A DNA stretch of 64,000 nt, taken from positions 17,167,909 to 17,231,908 of the forward strand of contig NW_004454180.1 of NCBI RefSeq assembly GCF_000283155.1. Direction: 5' to 3'. This document shows positions 21,531-33,954 of this stretch, in pieces (the first letter of the stretch is position 1; each line of letters opens with the position of its first letter). Both the position numbers and the translations under genes were made by a program. Source of the stretch: Ceratotherium simum simum. Lineage: Eukaryota; Chordata; Mammalia; Perissodactyla; Rhinocerotidae. The notes beneath the pieces are model-generated. The model was not told the DNA's origin. It saw only the letters and a list, made by a program, of their open reading frames with translations, and did no database searches.

Positions 21531-21944
21531 AGATTATTTTACAGCCATGGGCCCTGTGCTCAGTGTCTGCTAAAGCCCAAGAACTGTCTCTCAAGGGGCG
21601 TGTACTTCTTAGCTGATTCCAAGAGCTTATGAGTCTAAAAGCCCAAGGGACGCCTCTGTCCTGTGGTGGTGTTTCCTGCCGTAGGTTCTAATCCGTCAAC
21701 TGGGAGGTTGCTGAGACCTGTAAGCAAATGGTAAAATAGATGGGTGGAGCCCAGGGAAGGGTGACCTGGGTGGCCCCTTGGAGGGTCTCCAGAGCGTTCT
21801 GTTGACTGGGCCCCAATTTGATTTGAAATTTGGTCCAAATTTTGCGTATTTGACAAGTATTCTCCATTATCTACATTTGGGGCTGTGTTGTATCTGTTTC
21901 TTACTTTTTAGGTTTTCTGTTTGTTTTAAATTGAAGTATTTATT

Positions 21945-22262
21945 TTAAAAAAATTTTTAATAGCTTTATTGAGGTGTAATCGATATACAAAAAACTGCAC
22001 ATATTTAGTGTGTATAATTTGATCGGTTTGAACATATATGTACACCATGAAACCACGACCACAATCAAGGTACTAAACATACCCATCACCTCTCGAAGTT
22101 TCCTCCTGCTCCTCTCTTTTTTAGTTTTTGTGGTGAGAACATTTAACTTGAAATCCACTCTCTTAACAAACTTCCGTGTACAATGCAGCCTTGTTAACTA
22201 TAGGCACTGTGTTGTACAGCAGATCTCTAGAACTTAGTCATCTTGCATAACTGAAACTTTTT
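21945..22262 (-). mobile_element. L1 3'UTR (L1MA/L1MB-like)
   Basis: Starts with T/A-rich tail complement, then 'aatagctttattgaggtgtaatcgatatacaa', 'accacaatcaaggtactaaacatacccatcacc' and 'ttgttaactataggcactgtgttgtacagcagatctctagaac', the complement of a common L1 3'UTR. Confidence 0.85.
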
Positions 22263-22730
22263 TTGAATATGTAGTTTTTATCTCTGTTTTTATGCTTTTT
22301 GGCTGTGATTTGTTGCTTTCCAAAGATAGGATGGATGAATCATTTCCACTCCACCATCTCAAATAAACCTGCAAAACATCATATATTTTAAATCTTAGAA
22401 ATACAATAATTCCCTCAAAAGAAATGTTTTTGAGGAATTTATATTTTTGTTCATCTTTCTTTACTATTACCCTGGTAAAGAAAGATGCAAATAAAATTGT
22501 TTTTGCAAAAATAATTGCTTAAATTACTCTTTATAGAGATTTAAGAATTTCAGTGTTTTGAGTATCATAATTGTGGTTAAGACTTATCAAGTAATTATGG
22601 GTAACTCTAGTATTATTTGTTTAATACAATGCTTGACTTATCAGAATAACTATTAATTTTCAACTCAAGTATTTTCATGTGGATTGTTTTCCAAAGTAAA
22701 ACATTAGTCGTGCTAGTTATCGCTACTTTA
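22263..22730. other. unassigned AT-rich sequence
   Basis: No repeat or exon recognised. Confidence 0.4.
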
Positions 22731-22732
22731 AA

Positions 22733-22955
22733 TGAATAAGAACAGACATACTATGTATTAGATGCAAGATTGCCATGTGTGAGTCACTTCATATTCTTTA
22801 GTTTATGCATTACTCACAACAGCCCTAGGAAGTAGCTATTCCTCTCTACAGATAAGGAAACTGAGGCTCAAAGAGTTTAAGTCACACGGCCAGTTTCACA
22901 TAAACAGTAGATAGAAACGCTGGGAGACACCATCATCTCTGCTCTGGAATAGCGC
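22733..22955 (-). mobile_element. MIR SINE
   Basis: The plus strand shows 'catactatgtattagatgcaag', 'attactcacaacagccctaggaagtagctattcc', 'gataaggaaactgaggctcaaagag', 'tcacacggccag': a MIR core in reverse orientation. Confidence 0.88.
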
Positions 22956-22957
22956 CA

Positions 22958-23024
22958 TGGTTCCCAACTGGTCTCCCCACTCTCAGTCTGTTCTCAACCC
23001 AACAGTGAGGTTGCTGTTAAAACT
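22958..23024 (+). mobile_element. L2 fragment
   Basis: 'ccaactggtctccccactctcagtctgttctcaac' resembles the mid-3' part of L2. The L1 at 23025 may have interrupted an L2 whose 3' end is at 24440-25010. Confidence 0.45.
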
Positions 23025-23915
23025 TAAATCGAAACCACAATGAAATATCCCCTCATACCTGTTAGGATGGCTAACATCAAAAAGTCAAACGATAACAAGT
23101 GCTGGTGGAGATGTGGAGAAATTGGAACCCGTACACACTGTTGGTGGGAATATAAATTGGTACAGCCATCATGGAAAACAGTATGAAGGCCCCTCAAAAA
23201 ATTAAAAATAGAACTACAATATGATGCAGCAATCCCACTTCTCGGTATACAGCCAAAGGAAATAAAATCACTACCTCAGTGAGATATGTGTATTCCCATG
23301 TTTATTGCAGCATTATTCACAAGAACCAAGATATGGAAAAAACCTAAGTGTCCATCGACAGATAAATGGTTTAAGAATAGGTGATATATATACAATGGAA
23401 TATTATTCAGCCTTAAAAACAAAAGAAATTCTGCCATTTGTGACAACATGGATATGAAGCTGAAGGACATTATGTAAGTGAAATAAGTCAGACAGAGAAA
23501 GACAAATACTGTATTTGATCTCACTTATATGTAGAATCTAAAAAAGTTGAAGTCATAGAAACAGAATAAATTGGTGGTCACCAGGGGCTGAGGGATGGGA
23601 AAATGAAGAGATGTTGTTCAAAGGGTACAAACTTTCAGTTACAGGATGAATAAATTGGGGATCTAACGCACAGCATGGTGATTATAGTTAATAATAATGT
23701 ATTGTATATTGAAGCTTGCTAAGGTAGTAAATCTTATGTGTTCTCACCACACACACACAAAAAAAGGCAATGATTCGAGGTGATGGATGTGTTAATTAGC
23801 TTTATTGTGCTAATCATTTCACAACATATGTGTATATTGAAACATCATGTTCTATGCCATAGCTACATACAATTTTTATTTCTCAATCATATTTCAATAA
23901 AGCTGGGAAAAAACC
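23025..23915 (+). mobile_element. L1 ORF2 end and 3'UTR (L1MA-like)
   Basis: Clear L1 3' text: 'aaaccacaatgaaatatcccctcatacctgttaggatggc', 'tggaacccgtacacactgttggtggg', 'ggaatattattcagccttaaaaac', 'aataagtcagacagagaaagacaaatactg', 'accaggggctgagggatgg', ending in an A-rich tail at about 23,915. Coding frames are decayed and the element is 5'-truncated. Confidence 0.95.
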
Positions 23916-24435
23916 CAAACAATCAGAAGGCAAAAACTTATGACATGCCATGTCACTGCCGGGAGACAATTCTCCATGGGTTTCTTGTTTCAAAGCGCAT
24001 GTTTGAATAGCAAACAGCCTTGGACCCTAGAGAAAGTGTATCCCTCCAGAGAGGTGTAGAAACCTACTACCCCATGGTAGTAAAGATAAAGCCTCTCCTT
24101 CCCCTCCACAGAGACATCTGCTTACACTCCAGGGTAGTAAGTGGTCTCTCCCTTTGGAGAGGAGGAAAGACAGGCCAACACATACAGCAACCCTACAAAA
24201 GCTCACAGCTGCCCAATTTTTTGATGCACCTTACCGCCCATGCAGAGAACAGAGGACCCTCATCACACTGTCTTGTCGTGCTGTAGGCATGGGGACCAGC
24301 ACAAGATGCTTCTGCTGTGAGTAATAACAGTCTGTGTCTTTGGTCAGTAGATGCATATAACTCTGTGGGAGGATCACTTGTTAACCTACAAATACAGTAA
24401 AAGCTCAGACCCTTCACAGTTTCTGACTCAACAGT
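23916..24435. other. unassigned; possible LTR remnant
   Basis: Two related words recur ('tagtaaagataaagcctctcc' near 24,080 and 'tagtaagtggtctctcc' near 24,135), and the layout resembles an LTR, but I could not name a family or find ends. Confidence 0.3.
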
Positions 24436-24439
24436 CACT

Positions 24440-25010
24440 GGTCTGGTTAGACCCCGCCATGGTCTCCCCACCTCACACCATGTTAGTACAAACACCTCAA
24501 GATGATGTTTACTGGGCTCAGCAGGACTTGGCCCCCACAAGCTGTTTTATTTTCTGTTCTTCTTGTCACTCGACTGCAGCATCGCTGGTGTCTTTGCTGA
24601 TTCCTGAACAGGACAGGCAGTCTCTTGCCTCAAGAGTTTGCATTTACTGTTCCCTCTGCCTGAAAAGCTCTTCCCCCACCTGTCTGCTCGGGCCACTCAC
24701 ACCAATTTAAGTCTTTGTTCAGCCTCCTGTTCTTAACAGGCCCTTCTCTGACCAGTCGTTTACAACTGCAACCTCTCCCTCTGTGCTCCTCACCCCTCTT
24801 ATCCGCTTTATTCCTCCTCATCTCACTTATGGCATGTTGTACTTATTAATCTCCTTTATTGTCTGCCTCCCCTCTTCAGAACGTGAACTCCATAAAGATA
24901 GGCTCTCCCGTCTCCTTTATTAATCGTTGTGTCCACCACACCCAAAACAGTACCTGGCCCACCACAGGAACCCAATAAAACTTTGCTGAATGATAAATGA
25001 ATTAACTATC
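24440..25010 (+). mobile_element. L2 3' end
   Basis: Consensus order is clear: 'gtttgcatttactgttccctctgcctgaaaagctcttcccc', 'aacaggcccttctctgacc', 'ttattgtctgcctcccctcttcagaacgtgaactcc', 'caaaacagtacctggcccacc', 'aataaaactttgctgaatgataaatgaatt'. L2 supplied the machinery that moved MIRs. Confidence 0.88.
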
Positions 25011-25650
25011 AGTCCAAATCTATGTTGTTTTCTCTTCCACACTGACTTATAGTCCTATGAATATCTTTGACTGGAAGAAAACTAATTAACATTTGAAATG
25101 ATAACACAAGAGGAAAGACTACTTTTGAGAAAAGAACATCATGAATTTAAGAAATGAAATAATAATAGCAAATCTAAGGGAGAATTTTAAAAAGTTTACA
25201 GAACTGAATGTTGTACATTTTGTGAAAAATTGACAATTTTGAAAACAAAGTGAAAGCCATCCACAGCTCACTTGCTCTGGGCGGATGCTTTTGACTACCT
25301 TCTGGGAATCAGTGGAGCTTCCTTGCCTGGACAATTAGGTGGTATTTTGAGTTACAGAATGATTGATTCTTAGGTACTTCACTGCAAGCCAAGCTGATCA
25401 ACTGGCATCATATATGGCTCAAAATTGGTTTTGCTCACCTTTTCTGGGCCAACAAATTCCAGAAACCCTTTCTATAAAACGTGTGACGTGAATCATTTGG
25501 AAATGATTCTCTCAGTTGTCCAAAGGAGTAATTTGCCAGGATTAAAGTTACAGAGGTACGAACAAGTCCTGATCTAGTAGGTTCTGGTGGATTCTATTGG
25601 TTTTCCAAAAAGATAAAGATAATGAGGAAATGCCAAAAAATATGAAATTA
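25011..25650. other. unassigned sequence
   Basis: AT-rich, no recognised repeat or exon. Confidence 0.4.
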
Positions 25651-25654
25651 GTGT

Positions 25655-25800
25655 AATTTGCACTTTTCTCTGCGAGACCTTGAGCAAATCCTTAACCCAC
25701 CTGAGCCCGGCTGCCTCACATACAAAACAGAGAAGGTAATGCCTGTCTCTGCAGCTAGTCAAGAAAATCAAAGGAGATAAAGAATGAAAGTCCTACATCG
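25655..25800 (+). mobile_element. MIR SINE, degraded
   Basis: 'gcgagaccttgagcaaatccttaaccc' and 'ctgcctcacatacaaaacagagaaggtaatgcc' follow the MIR core, with 'aaaggagataaagaatgaaag' as the usual continuation. Confidence 0.55.
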
Positions 25801-26173
25801 TTATACAGATTCAAGATTCAGCATGATGGAAATAGAGAGACGAGACGGCTTTGTAAATACAGACGTCACTTTGTTTTCCATGATGAGACACGGTTCCCAA
25901 GCCCCAGTCAAAACCTGGATGTTTTATATAATCTGTGTGACGGGAGGTGATCTGTGGTAAAATTAGACACATTCCAGGAAGCGCTTCCAGTCTCGACTGA
26001 ACGGAAAATAAGACCCACTCGTATGACTAACACTCTGTAGTCAGCCAGCACCGACCTGACTGGTGAAACCTCTGCCCGCTCAGCCTGAGACTTAACGTGA
26101 ACTCAAGGTGCTGAGGCCCCCCTGAGGGTTTTTGAAAGACCTAGATCCTGCTATTTAGGAGCAATGGAGCCAA
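25801..26173. other. unassigned sequence
   Basis: No repeat, exon or regulatory array recognised. Confidence 0.4.
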
Positions 26174-26312
26174 GTGAGTGTGTGTATGTGAGTTAGTGTA
26201 TGTGAGTGTGAGCAGGAGTGTGCTTGAGCCTGATTGTGAGTCTGTGTGAACATCAGCCTGTGTTTGGGTTTGTGAGTGTGAGTGTGCCTGAGTGTGTGAG
26301 TGTGTGTTCTCA
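26174..26312. repeat. GAGTGTGT-type degenerate TG-rich repeat
   Basis: Irregular GAGTGTGTG, GTGAGTGTGAG and TGTGTGAGTG words over about 140 bases, interrupted in the middle. Confidence 0.8.
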
Positions 26313-27188
26313 GCTCTCTGCCTCTCTATTTTCCCTCTGTATTTACACAGAGATGGAAGAGGAGAGCGACACCATCATACACATCAGGAGAGGAAGGAGT
26401 CTATTCACAGATGAAAACATTTATTCTCTGGCAAACAGGATATATTATGTAAAATTAGAAAATCAATGTGCACTAAAATGTTAAAAAGAGTGATCTTTTC
26501 CAGCTCAGTGACACACAGAATAGCCCGAGTACAGCAGCTGCAGCAACCACAGCTCTTTGTCCCTCTCCAACTCTCATGAACTCAGCTTTTGATCTCTAAT
26601 CCTCTTCTCTCCAGAAGGAAATGGGTATTTTACTCCATAGTTCATGTCAGTAAAAAGTCACGACGTTTCCAGAAAAGCTAGAGCTTCTGCCCTTTAAGGC
26701 CGTTACTGGAAGAGCTGGAAGTACACAGCCAAATTTTGACAAATTGCATTAGCATCAAAATAATAATAGTAATAGTTAATGGCAACTGTTAAATTGATGG
26801 GGTTATGAACTCAAAGACGTGTAAAAGACACGGATATAAAATGGAAAGAAGGATAACTGTAATAAAAGGATGAACATAATAGACACTTTTAATTCATTAT
26901 TGATTTTAATAAGTTGGAGGGTGTTTATGCTATTTGGCTTCACCTAGTTAGTCTACACCCGTGTGTAAAGAATGGGTTTGTACTTGTTTCTTTCTGTGTA
27001 AGAAGGAACAACCAACCAAAGAACTGTGAATAAGCCAAGCAGTTCTGGGAAAAATAGAAACATACCCAGAACATTTAGATAAGAACAAGCGGTGGTACAA
27101 GTAGGGAAGCCAGCCCAGCAATTGCTCCCAGTAACCAAGTGGGTGTCATCAGTCAATCCCGAAGGTGAAATTAGCCACATCTTATAAA
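26313..27188. other. unassigned sequence
   Basis: No recognised repeat or exon. Confidence 0.4.
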
Positions 27189-27189
27189 G

Positions 27190-27487
27190 CAATGCCGTCC
27201 AAAGAAATATAATGGGATCCACATGTGTAATCTAAAATTTTCTAGTGACTTCATTTTTTAAAAAAGTGAAATGAATCAGGTGAAATTAACTTTAACAATT
27301 TATTTCATTTATCCCAATATATCCAATGTATATAAACAAATGAGAATGTTTATATGTAATGCACAATTTATATGAAATATGTAATGAACATATATGAAAT
27401 GTACATATACATACACATTATCATTCCCACACGTGGCCCTAGACACATTTCAAGTGCTCAGAAGTCACGTGTGGCCATTCTACAGAG
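27190..27487. mobile_element. hAT-Charlie MITE (MER1-group type)
   Basis: Left end 'gcaatgccgtccaaagaaatataatg' and right end 'agacacatttcaagtgctcagaagtcacgtgtggccattctac' match the two ends of a Charlie-derived non-autonomous element. The AT-rich centre contains 'aggtgaaattaactttaac' and 'ttatttcatttatcccaatatatcc'. Confidence 0.8.
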
Positions 27488-28800
27488 AGGAACTCCCTAA
27501 GTAGACTCATTCCTTTTCTTAGGGGAGAGGGGACGGTGGTCATGAGAATATGGGCACTCCAGGAAAAGCTTAAGAAAAAACACACAGGAAGGAGCAATAG
27601 CGATAACAGTAAAGAAGAGGAAACAGGGATTCCACAATACTTTGTTTTCACAGTCATAGAAAAATTATGTTCAATTTTTATCCTTGGCCTATTTTATTAT
27701 AATATGCTCTCTTTTTCCTGCCTTTCAATCTGGCTGTAGACAATGCACACATGTTTATAATGCGTGTGTATGTGTGTACACTTGCATTTATATGTATATG
27801 TTCATATATGTGAATAAAATGTGCATTCAGTGGACTTATGGACTTATCTGGAGGATGGAAGGAAGGTTGGAAAGTAGGGGCCAATCTACTCATCCAGTTG
27901 TATTAGAGTTTCTTTGAGTCACTGATCCTTTTGGTCAAACTCCCGAAACTTTGCAGAAGAGTCTTACAACTGTGCAGCCACTAACAATGGAAGTACTTAC
28001 CCTACAGAATTTTTTAAAATAATATTTGAAGGCAGGTGGAAACTGATTGACTTTCTGTCGTGTGATGGTGTTCTCATGTGAACTGCCCTTGGACCCACAC
28101 TCAGCACAGGGACCGGACTTCCAGCCTGGCGTCTGCTGACCAGACGGGAGCCTGGACTTTCCCACTAACTGCTTCTCTCTACTAAGCAGGCTTTTTCTGA
28201 ATAACGGTGAAAATCTAGTCAGAGTTTAGCCAAAACCTGCTTCTTCATATTTAGCAATATGCAGGGCAATTTATCAAGGTAATAGCAACTCTCTTGGAAG
28301 CCTCGAAGGCTGCAATTCATTATTCGAAAAACAAAACTTCAACAATACTTTATTATAGTGCTAGTGGGGATGCAAGTTTCTGTTAATCAGAAACCAGAGT
28401 CCTAAGGAAGCCGGCAAAGAAACTCTCCCTCTTTTCTAACAAGAGCTTCACTCCCCCACCAGATCCCCTGCTCACTGCTTCATCTCCTAATGGGAAAGGA
28501 AGATGTCAGAGTCTGATTTCTCACCTGACCCAGATGGAAAACCTGGGCTGAACTCCTTTTCAAAGACTTTCATTGTTTTCATTTTCCAAAACTCCTATAC
28601 AGAATCTAGGTTCTATGAAAATATAAGATTTTAAAGGCTAAGAATAGCTTTTTAAGAAAAAGGAAAAAAGATAGGGATCAATACCAGCTAAACTTGAAAG
28701 CCCTAATTCTCCTTGTCAGTTTTCCATTGCCGTCCAGGAATGCAAATAAATCGTTGCATAGGTTGATACACTTACTTTGAAGTTTGGCAAACATCACCTA
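27488..28800. other. unassigned sequence
   Basis: No recognised repeat. A TG/TA-rich stretch around 27,750-27,815 is simple-sequence-like. Confidence 0.4.
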
Positions 28801-28804
28801 GATA

Positions 28805-28985
28805 GATGATGTAGTTAAGTGCGTAGACTGCCTGGATTCCAGTCTTGCTCAGGCATTTGCTTGCTGTGTGACCTTCAGTAAATCACTTAACCTCTCTGCA
28901 TTCTAGTCTTCATATTTGCAAAATAAAAGCAAAATGGTATCTGTCTCACAGGTTGTAGAGAAAACCAAATAAGTTCATACAAGTG
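28805..28985 (+). mobile_element. MIR SINE
   Basis: 'gtagttaagtgcgtagactgcctggattccag', 'gctgtgtgaccttcagtaaatcacttaacctctctgc' and 'tgtctcacaggttgtagag' are in MIR consensus order. Confidence 0.85.
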
Positions 28986-28989
28986 GCCA

Positions 28990-29690
28990 TTCATAATAGG
29001 ATGTTTTTAGAGTGAAGAAGTTTTAGAATCATTCATAACTAAAGGGTTTGAATAGAACTTTGAGGCCCCAACCATGTCTGGAGACTCCAGATTTATAGTA
29101 GCCCCCACCAGTAGAGTCATGGAATTTTTTGCATGCAGCTGCTATGAGGCAACAGATGACAGCACTGGTAACAAATTGGGATTCATGGAAAAGAGCTCAG
29201 TGGAAAAACAAGGTCCTGAGAGTATTAAGGATTCTGGGGTGAGGTGAGGTCAAGTGTTTAACTAAAGAGTTCATGTTAGAGAGAAAATGTGGTTGCCCGG
29301 GGCCTTCAGAGCAAAGAGGTGGAGAGAATGAGTGAGTTTAAGGCGGGAAGACCGAGGGTTTGCATCCTGGGAGATACTGGGGTTTAATAGTTCAATGTGA
29401 CAGTCCAGGATTCCTATGGAGCAGGTGGTAACTCCAAACAAAGGAGAAGATTTATTTTTTAAATCAATAGACTATAATTCACATGGAGATTTCATCCAAG
29501 ATCACAGGTTTCTTTTAAAGTAAACATATAAAATAGGTATTTTGTTTATTTGTTTTGTTTTTTGAGATAGGAAAAATACAAAACATTCAAGTAATCTTTC
29601 TTTTGACTCAAGAATAGTGATCATATAATTATTTCATAAATGTAAGAAGCAACTCATATGCTGCAGTTTAACAATGCAGATGTGACTACA
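28990..29690. other. unassigned sequence
   Basis: No named repeat or exon recognised. A purine-rich segment near 29,210-29,360 is not tandem. Confidence 0.4.
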
Positions 29691-29691
29691 G

Positions 29692-30694
29692 CATGCGTTT
29701 TCAATAGGGGCCATATCACTCCCAAGGGGGTGAAAACTTGGTTCTTTGAGAGAAAAAATTCTTAGATATGACAACTGTGTATGGCCCTTCAAAGCTCAAC
29801 TTGACCCAACAAAATCTTATTCCTTAGTGTTTAATTTCTCTCATTGGGTTTTCTTGGATATCACACAAGCAGTGTTGACATTGAGTTAATGGCATTGACC
29901 CAAAATGTATGAAGGTCACGATGCAAAACTATGCGAATGGATGGCTGTGGGGGAGGTCTTTCTCTCCACCAGCTGCTCCAGCTCAAGGCACATGGCAAGA
30001 GGCGGTGTGTGCCCACCGGCTGCCTCATGGGCAATGTTTGTTCAAGCTCACTGATCTTACGTGTGACTTCGCCTTTGAGAATTAAAGAGTTCATGTTTTA
30101 TCATTTAATTCTAAAAATATTATTCAATTCACCGTTAATTATGTCAAGTGCTGACAGAAAAAACATCGGTAATATCTGAATGATAAACATTATCGTCTCA
30201 TAGCAAACAAATTTAAAAGTTCATTTCACTAAACTTTTTAAAAAATTAATTTAATTCTTCCATTATTTCACTTTTGCTGGGAAAATAACAACAAAATGAT
30301 TTGAATTATTTTTAAATTTTGTATTACTTTGCTATTATTATAGGTTTATATTACTAATGTGATACATTACAATTTATACAAATCAATAAATTACATTAAA
30401 AGCTGTTCAGCTAATAAAGTTAAATGTTATAGCTTTTAATTTTTATTTGAAATTTTAAGTTGAGTAATTCTTAACCCTGCAATGAGCAAAAGGAGTAAGT
30501 TTTATGCTGCTCTTTTTCTGTATAAAGCACAGACATATATGTAAGCAGGTATACAGTATATCAGTGGTGTTAAAATTTCTTGAGGGTAGTGATTAGGCAA
30601 AAAACAGCTAAACAGGCTTTTGGCCCATTCTGTGGTGTGTGTAGGAGGAAGGATGGTGTTAATAATGGGGAAAAAGTTGAGAAACGCTCCACTA
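29692..30694. mobile_element. possible hAT-type DNA transposon remnant
   Basis: Left end 'gcgttttcaataggggccatatcactcccaagggggtg' and right end 'ggggaaaaagttgagaaacgc' look like terminal inverted repeats of a Charlie-like element, separated by about 950 bases of very AT-rich sequence. No transposase frame and no clean 8-bp duplication found. Confidence 0.45.
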
Positions 30695-31169
30695 GAGATG
30701 GATACCCAAATATGTCAGAGGTGTTCCTCAGCCACCCCAAGGTTCAGGGAGCACCAGGTGGAGGTGGTGCCCCTCCTGGAACACAGCAACCAACAGTCCA
30801 CCCCCGCCCCCCACCCCCCTCAGCATCTTCCTCCCCGACAGGCAGGCCTGGGGTTCTGGTCCTCTGCTGTCAGCTGTCTTAGCATCACCTCTCAAGGCTT
30901 CCCTGTCTACTCAGCTTTTCCACTCACCGATGTCTATCTTCTCTTCCCCAAAAGTAACGCAATATCAGCAGTAATGCAGTGAGGTAGTCTAATACCAGCA
31001 TTAGGCAAAGATTGGACTTGCCAGTAACAGGATTTGAGATGTTTGAGAAATTCTCTCAAAATTAATAAGTTGGTGAACTTACTCCATTCTTCTCACTTTC
31101 CCCTGAGATGTAATAAATACACTGAGGTAGGCTTGTATTCTCTTTGTTTTTATAAGTTTTTTATAAGTT

Positions 31170-31253
31170 TTTATAAGTTTCTAAAATATGTTTGTGTCTA
31201 TACTTTTTTAAATGTTTTTGTTTTTATAAGTTTCCAAAATATGAATGTGTCTA
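31170..31253. repeat. local direct duplication of a 31-base AT-rich unit
   Basis: 31170-31200 and 31223-31253 match at 28 of 31 positions at an offset of 53 bases; the first copy is preceded by two further TTTATAAGTTT words. Confidence 0.85.
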
Positions 31254-32291
31254 GAGCACATTAAATAATAGTATGTGTTGTTACAAGTTGCATTTTTGAA
31301 TTAAAAAGAAATGCCTGGCTTTGAGTGAATACTCATTGATGTTTATTCCCATGGTCTGGATAAAGTTCAGCTCCTGGGCTGGGCCCTGGCTAAGGGCTTA
31401 TTTCTCTGATGCATCCCGAAGACTGGCTAGTGCAAGCTCCCTTTGTGTTTCACTAGCTGGGTCACCAGGAAATGTATGAAATCGAGTCATTTCTGTCTTG
31501 AGACTGAAAACTCAGTTAATGAAAAGGCTCCACTTTAAGGGTTAAGTTTTTCTCTATGGAGAGAAGCTGAGTGGGTTGATATGGGGGCTGGTCTGAACAG
31601 ATAGTCTTCCCTGTAAGCAAGTCGTCTGTGATGTTTGGATTAGCAAGACAGGCCACTGGTCGGGGTAGGGTGGGGTGGTGTATATTACAGAGAACATTAC
31701 CCCTGGACGTGCACACACATGATTTAGATGCACACAGACGCGCACACACAGAGAACTGCACAGGCTCAGAAGGACATTTGTCTCGTCCTAATGGTGGGGT
31801 ATGGTGACAGCACTGTGACCGAATGCGAGCTCTCCCAGCGAGAACCTCTTGTTCTAAAACCCTTGTTTGAGGACCCTGTGTTCAGGGTGGAACTCCCAAA
31901 GGAAATCTCCCATCTCTCTTACGCCAATTCCCAAATCACACGTCCCTGAGCAAAAGAAAGCCCAAGGACTGTTCGTCTTCCCTGAGACTCCCGTCTGCAC
32001 CGTAGCATGTTTCTGGTAATTGCTTCTCACCTGGAGGCCCTTTTGAGATGATGTACATTGGTACACAGTCTCTTGCCACCCACATCGTCATAAAAGAGCA
32101 GAAATTGGTGCCTGTGACTCATCTCCGGCAAATCTGAGATTGTTTTCCCTCAGACTTGGAGCCCTGTGCACGGGAGGTGGGCTGCTCCTGCTGTGCTGGG
32201 AGGGGCTCCGAGGAACTCTGCAAGCGTGACATCACCGCAAGGCCATTTGCAGGGTTTCGTTGGCATTCGCCACTGGGAATTCCTTGTGGTT

Positions 32292-32320
32292 AGCTTCTAT
32301 TTGTGTAATAAATAGAAGCT
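32292..32320. repeat. perfect 11-bp inverted repeat with T4
   Basis: AGCTTCTATTT and AAATAGAAGCT pair perfectly around a 7-base loop, followed by TTTT. It looks like a terminator but nothing nearby is a transcription unit, so function is not claimed. Confidence 0.85.
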
Positions 32321-32999
32321 TTTTACCTAAAGGATCTGTAGAAGCATCGAGAAGCAGCCTGTACCTTCCATGCTGTGTATGCAGGCTAATGTCCACATTT
32401 TAGTGCCCTCTGCATTTCAGGCTCCCCCTCCCGCCAAGAACTCTTTCCAGCCAAGCTCAAACATCCACTGCGCCTTGGCTGTCCCTGATGCTGTTCCAGT
32501 TCTCCGACAACATCTATCTTAACAACAACCATTGTATTTGCTCTCAATTCTGTGGATTGGGAACCAGAACAGGGTGCGAATGGGTTAGTTCTCTGCTTCA
32601 TGGGGCATCAGCTGGGGCAGCTGGCAAGGCTGCAGACTGGTAGGCACTGCTTGTCTGGGAACCCACTCCCCGTGCCTCAGTGCTCACTGTCAGCTGGGTT
32701 CCTGGACTCTCGTTTGACCTCTCCACGTGGTGTGCCTGGGCTTCCTCGTGGCGTGGTGGTCTCCAGGAAGTTGGATTTCTTCATGCTGACTGGCTTCGGC
32801 CAGGGCCCTACAGCAGTAGCTTAAGATTTGGGCCTGGAACTGACACTGTGTCATTTTTGCCGCATTCTAGTGGTTAAAGCAGCTCACAGGCAAGATCAGA
32901 CTCTAGAGAAGGTAGGAGTACCAGGAGAGACGGTACTTCAGCAGCCACCAAATGTCCATTTGCTTCCTCTCCTCGGAACAGCCGTGCAGCTTCTCTGCC

Positions 33000-33230
33000 A
33001 GCTTCTCTCTCCCTGGACATCAAGAACGCCATCACAGAGCCCTCCTTGGTGCCTCCAGCCAGAAATATTCTCCTCCATCTGAATTCCCGTTCCCTTCTCG
33101 TGGACCCCTCGTCTTCTCCCTTGCAGTGTCTTCACTGTTTCTTGATTCCCCTATTAGACTGCAGGCTTCAGATAGGCAGGAACTGTCCATGCAAACGTGA
33201 CGTTTTCGGCTGGGACAGTCCTCTCTGCCC
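33000..33230 (+). mobile_element. possible L2 3' fragment
   Basis: 'cttgattcccctattagactgcaggcttcagataggcaggaactgt' resembles the L2 3' terminal phrase, with a plausible pyrimidine-rich lead-in. Weak. Confidence 0.4.
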
Positions 33231-33299
33231 TGGCACCTTTTCTTCTGCCTTCACTCCCTGCTACCAGTCTCTGCAGGGCTTCAATACACAGGGGGAGGG

Positions 33300-33938
33300 T
33301 GGGAAGTGGTCATTTCTGTATTAGATTAATATTTTGTAAAATTATATTTGTAAAAAAATAACAAGTTAAGAAGTCAGTCTTATGATATCTTATGTGCTAA
33401 ATATAAATGTTTGCCCTGGAGTTATCAATTTGGATGTTAGAAATGCAACAAAACAAAGAAAAGAAATAATGAAAGAAAGAAATTATCTGAGACTTACTAT
33501 TTAATAATAGTTAATATTTAATAACAATTAATTAATAGAAATATATTTTTTGCATTTTCCTATATGTTTGAAATATTTCTTAAATACAGTAACAATAATA
33601 AAATTATTAAAAATAATAAAAACGGTTAAAAGTAAAAAAAGTTCCACATTCATTCAACATGTGTTGATCTCAAATTTAAATTTCAGAGGGTGATCTTACT
33701 GTCAAATTCAAAATTGTTGAGGAATATTTTATACAGAATCGATAAGATTTCTCATTTCTAAGTCATCAGCTACAGTGAGGTACAGGAAAACATGGTTGTA
33801 TTTATTAATAATGAAGGTGGAATACCCTCCCTCTTTAAAAAGACGATTTTGATTGTCTAACCAAATAGTTATAAGACAACACCTGCCCTCTAAATGCTTA
33901 TCATCTAGAAGTTTATGCATCATTTGGTAGTGACAATT
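33300..33938. other. unassigned AT-rich sequence
   Basis: Low-complexity AT-rich stretch around 33,430-33,630; no repeat family named. Confidence 0.4.
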
Positions 33939-33954
33939 AAAATGGTGGTGACGT

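Larger units (their letters stand above)
30700..32995. other. unassigned sequence
   Basis: Mixed composition. It contains a C-rich patch at 30,795-30,825, a local direct duplication at 31,170-31,253 and a perfect hairpin at 32,292-32,320, listed separately. Open frames are short and overlap on both strands. Confidence 0.4.

Noticed and set aside
32292..32325. rho-independent terminator
   Set aside because: Hairpin plus T run fits the bacterial form, but the host is a mammal and there is no transcription unit next to it.
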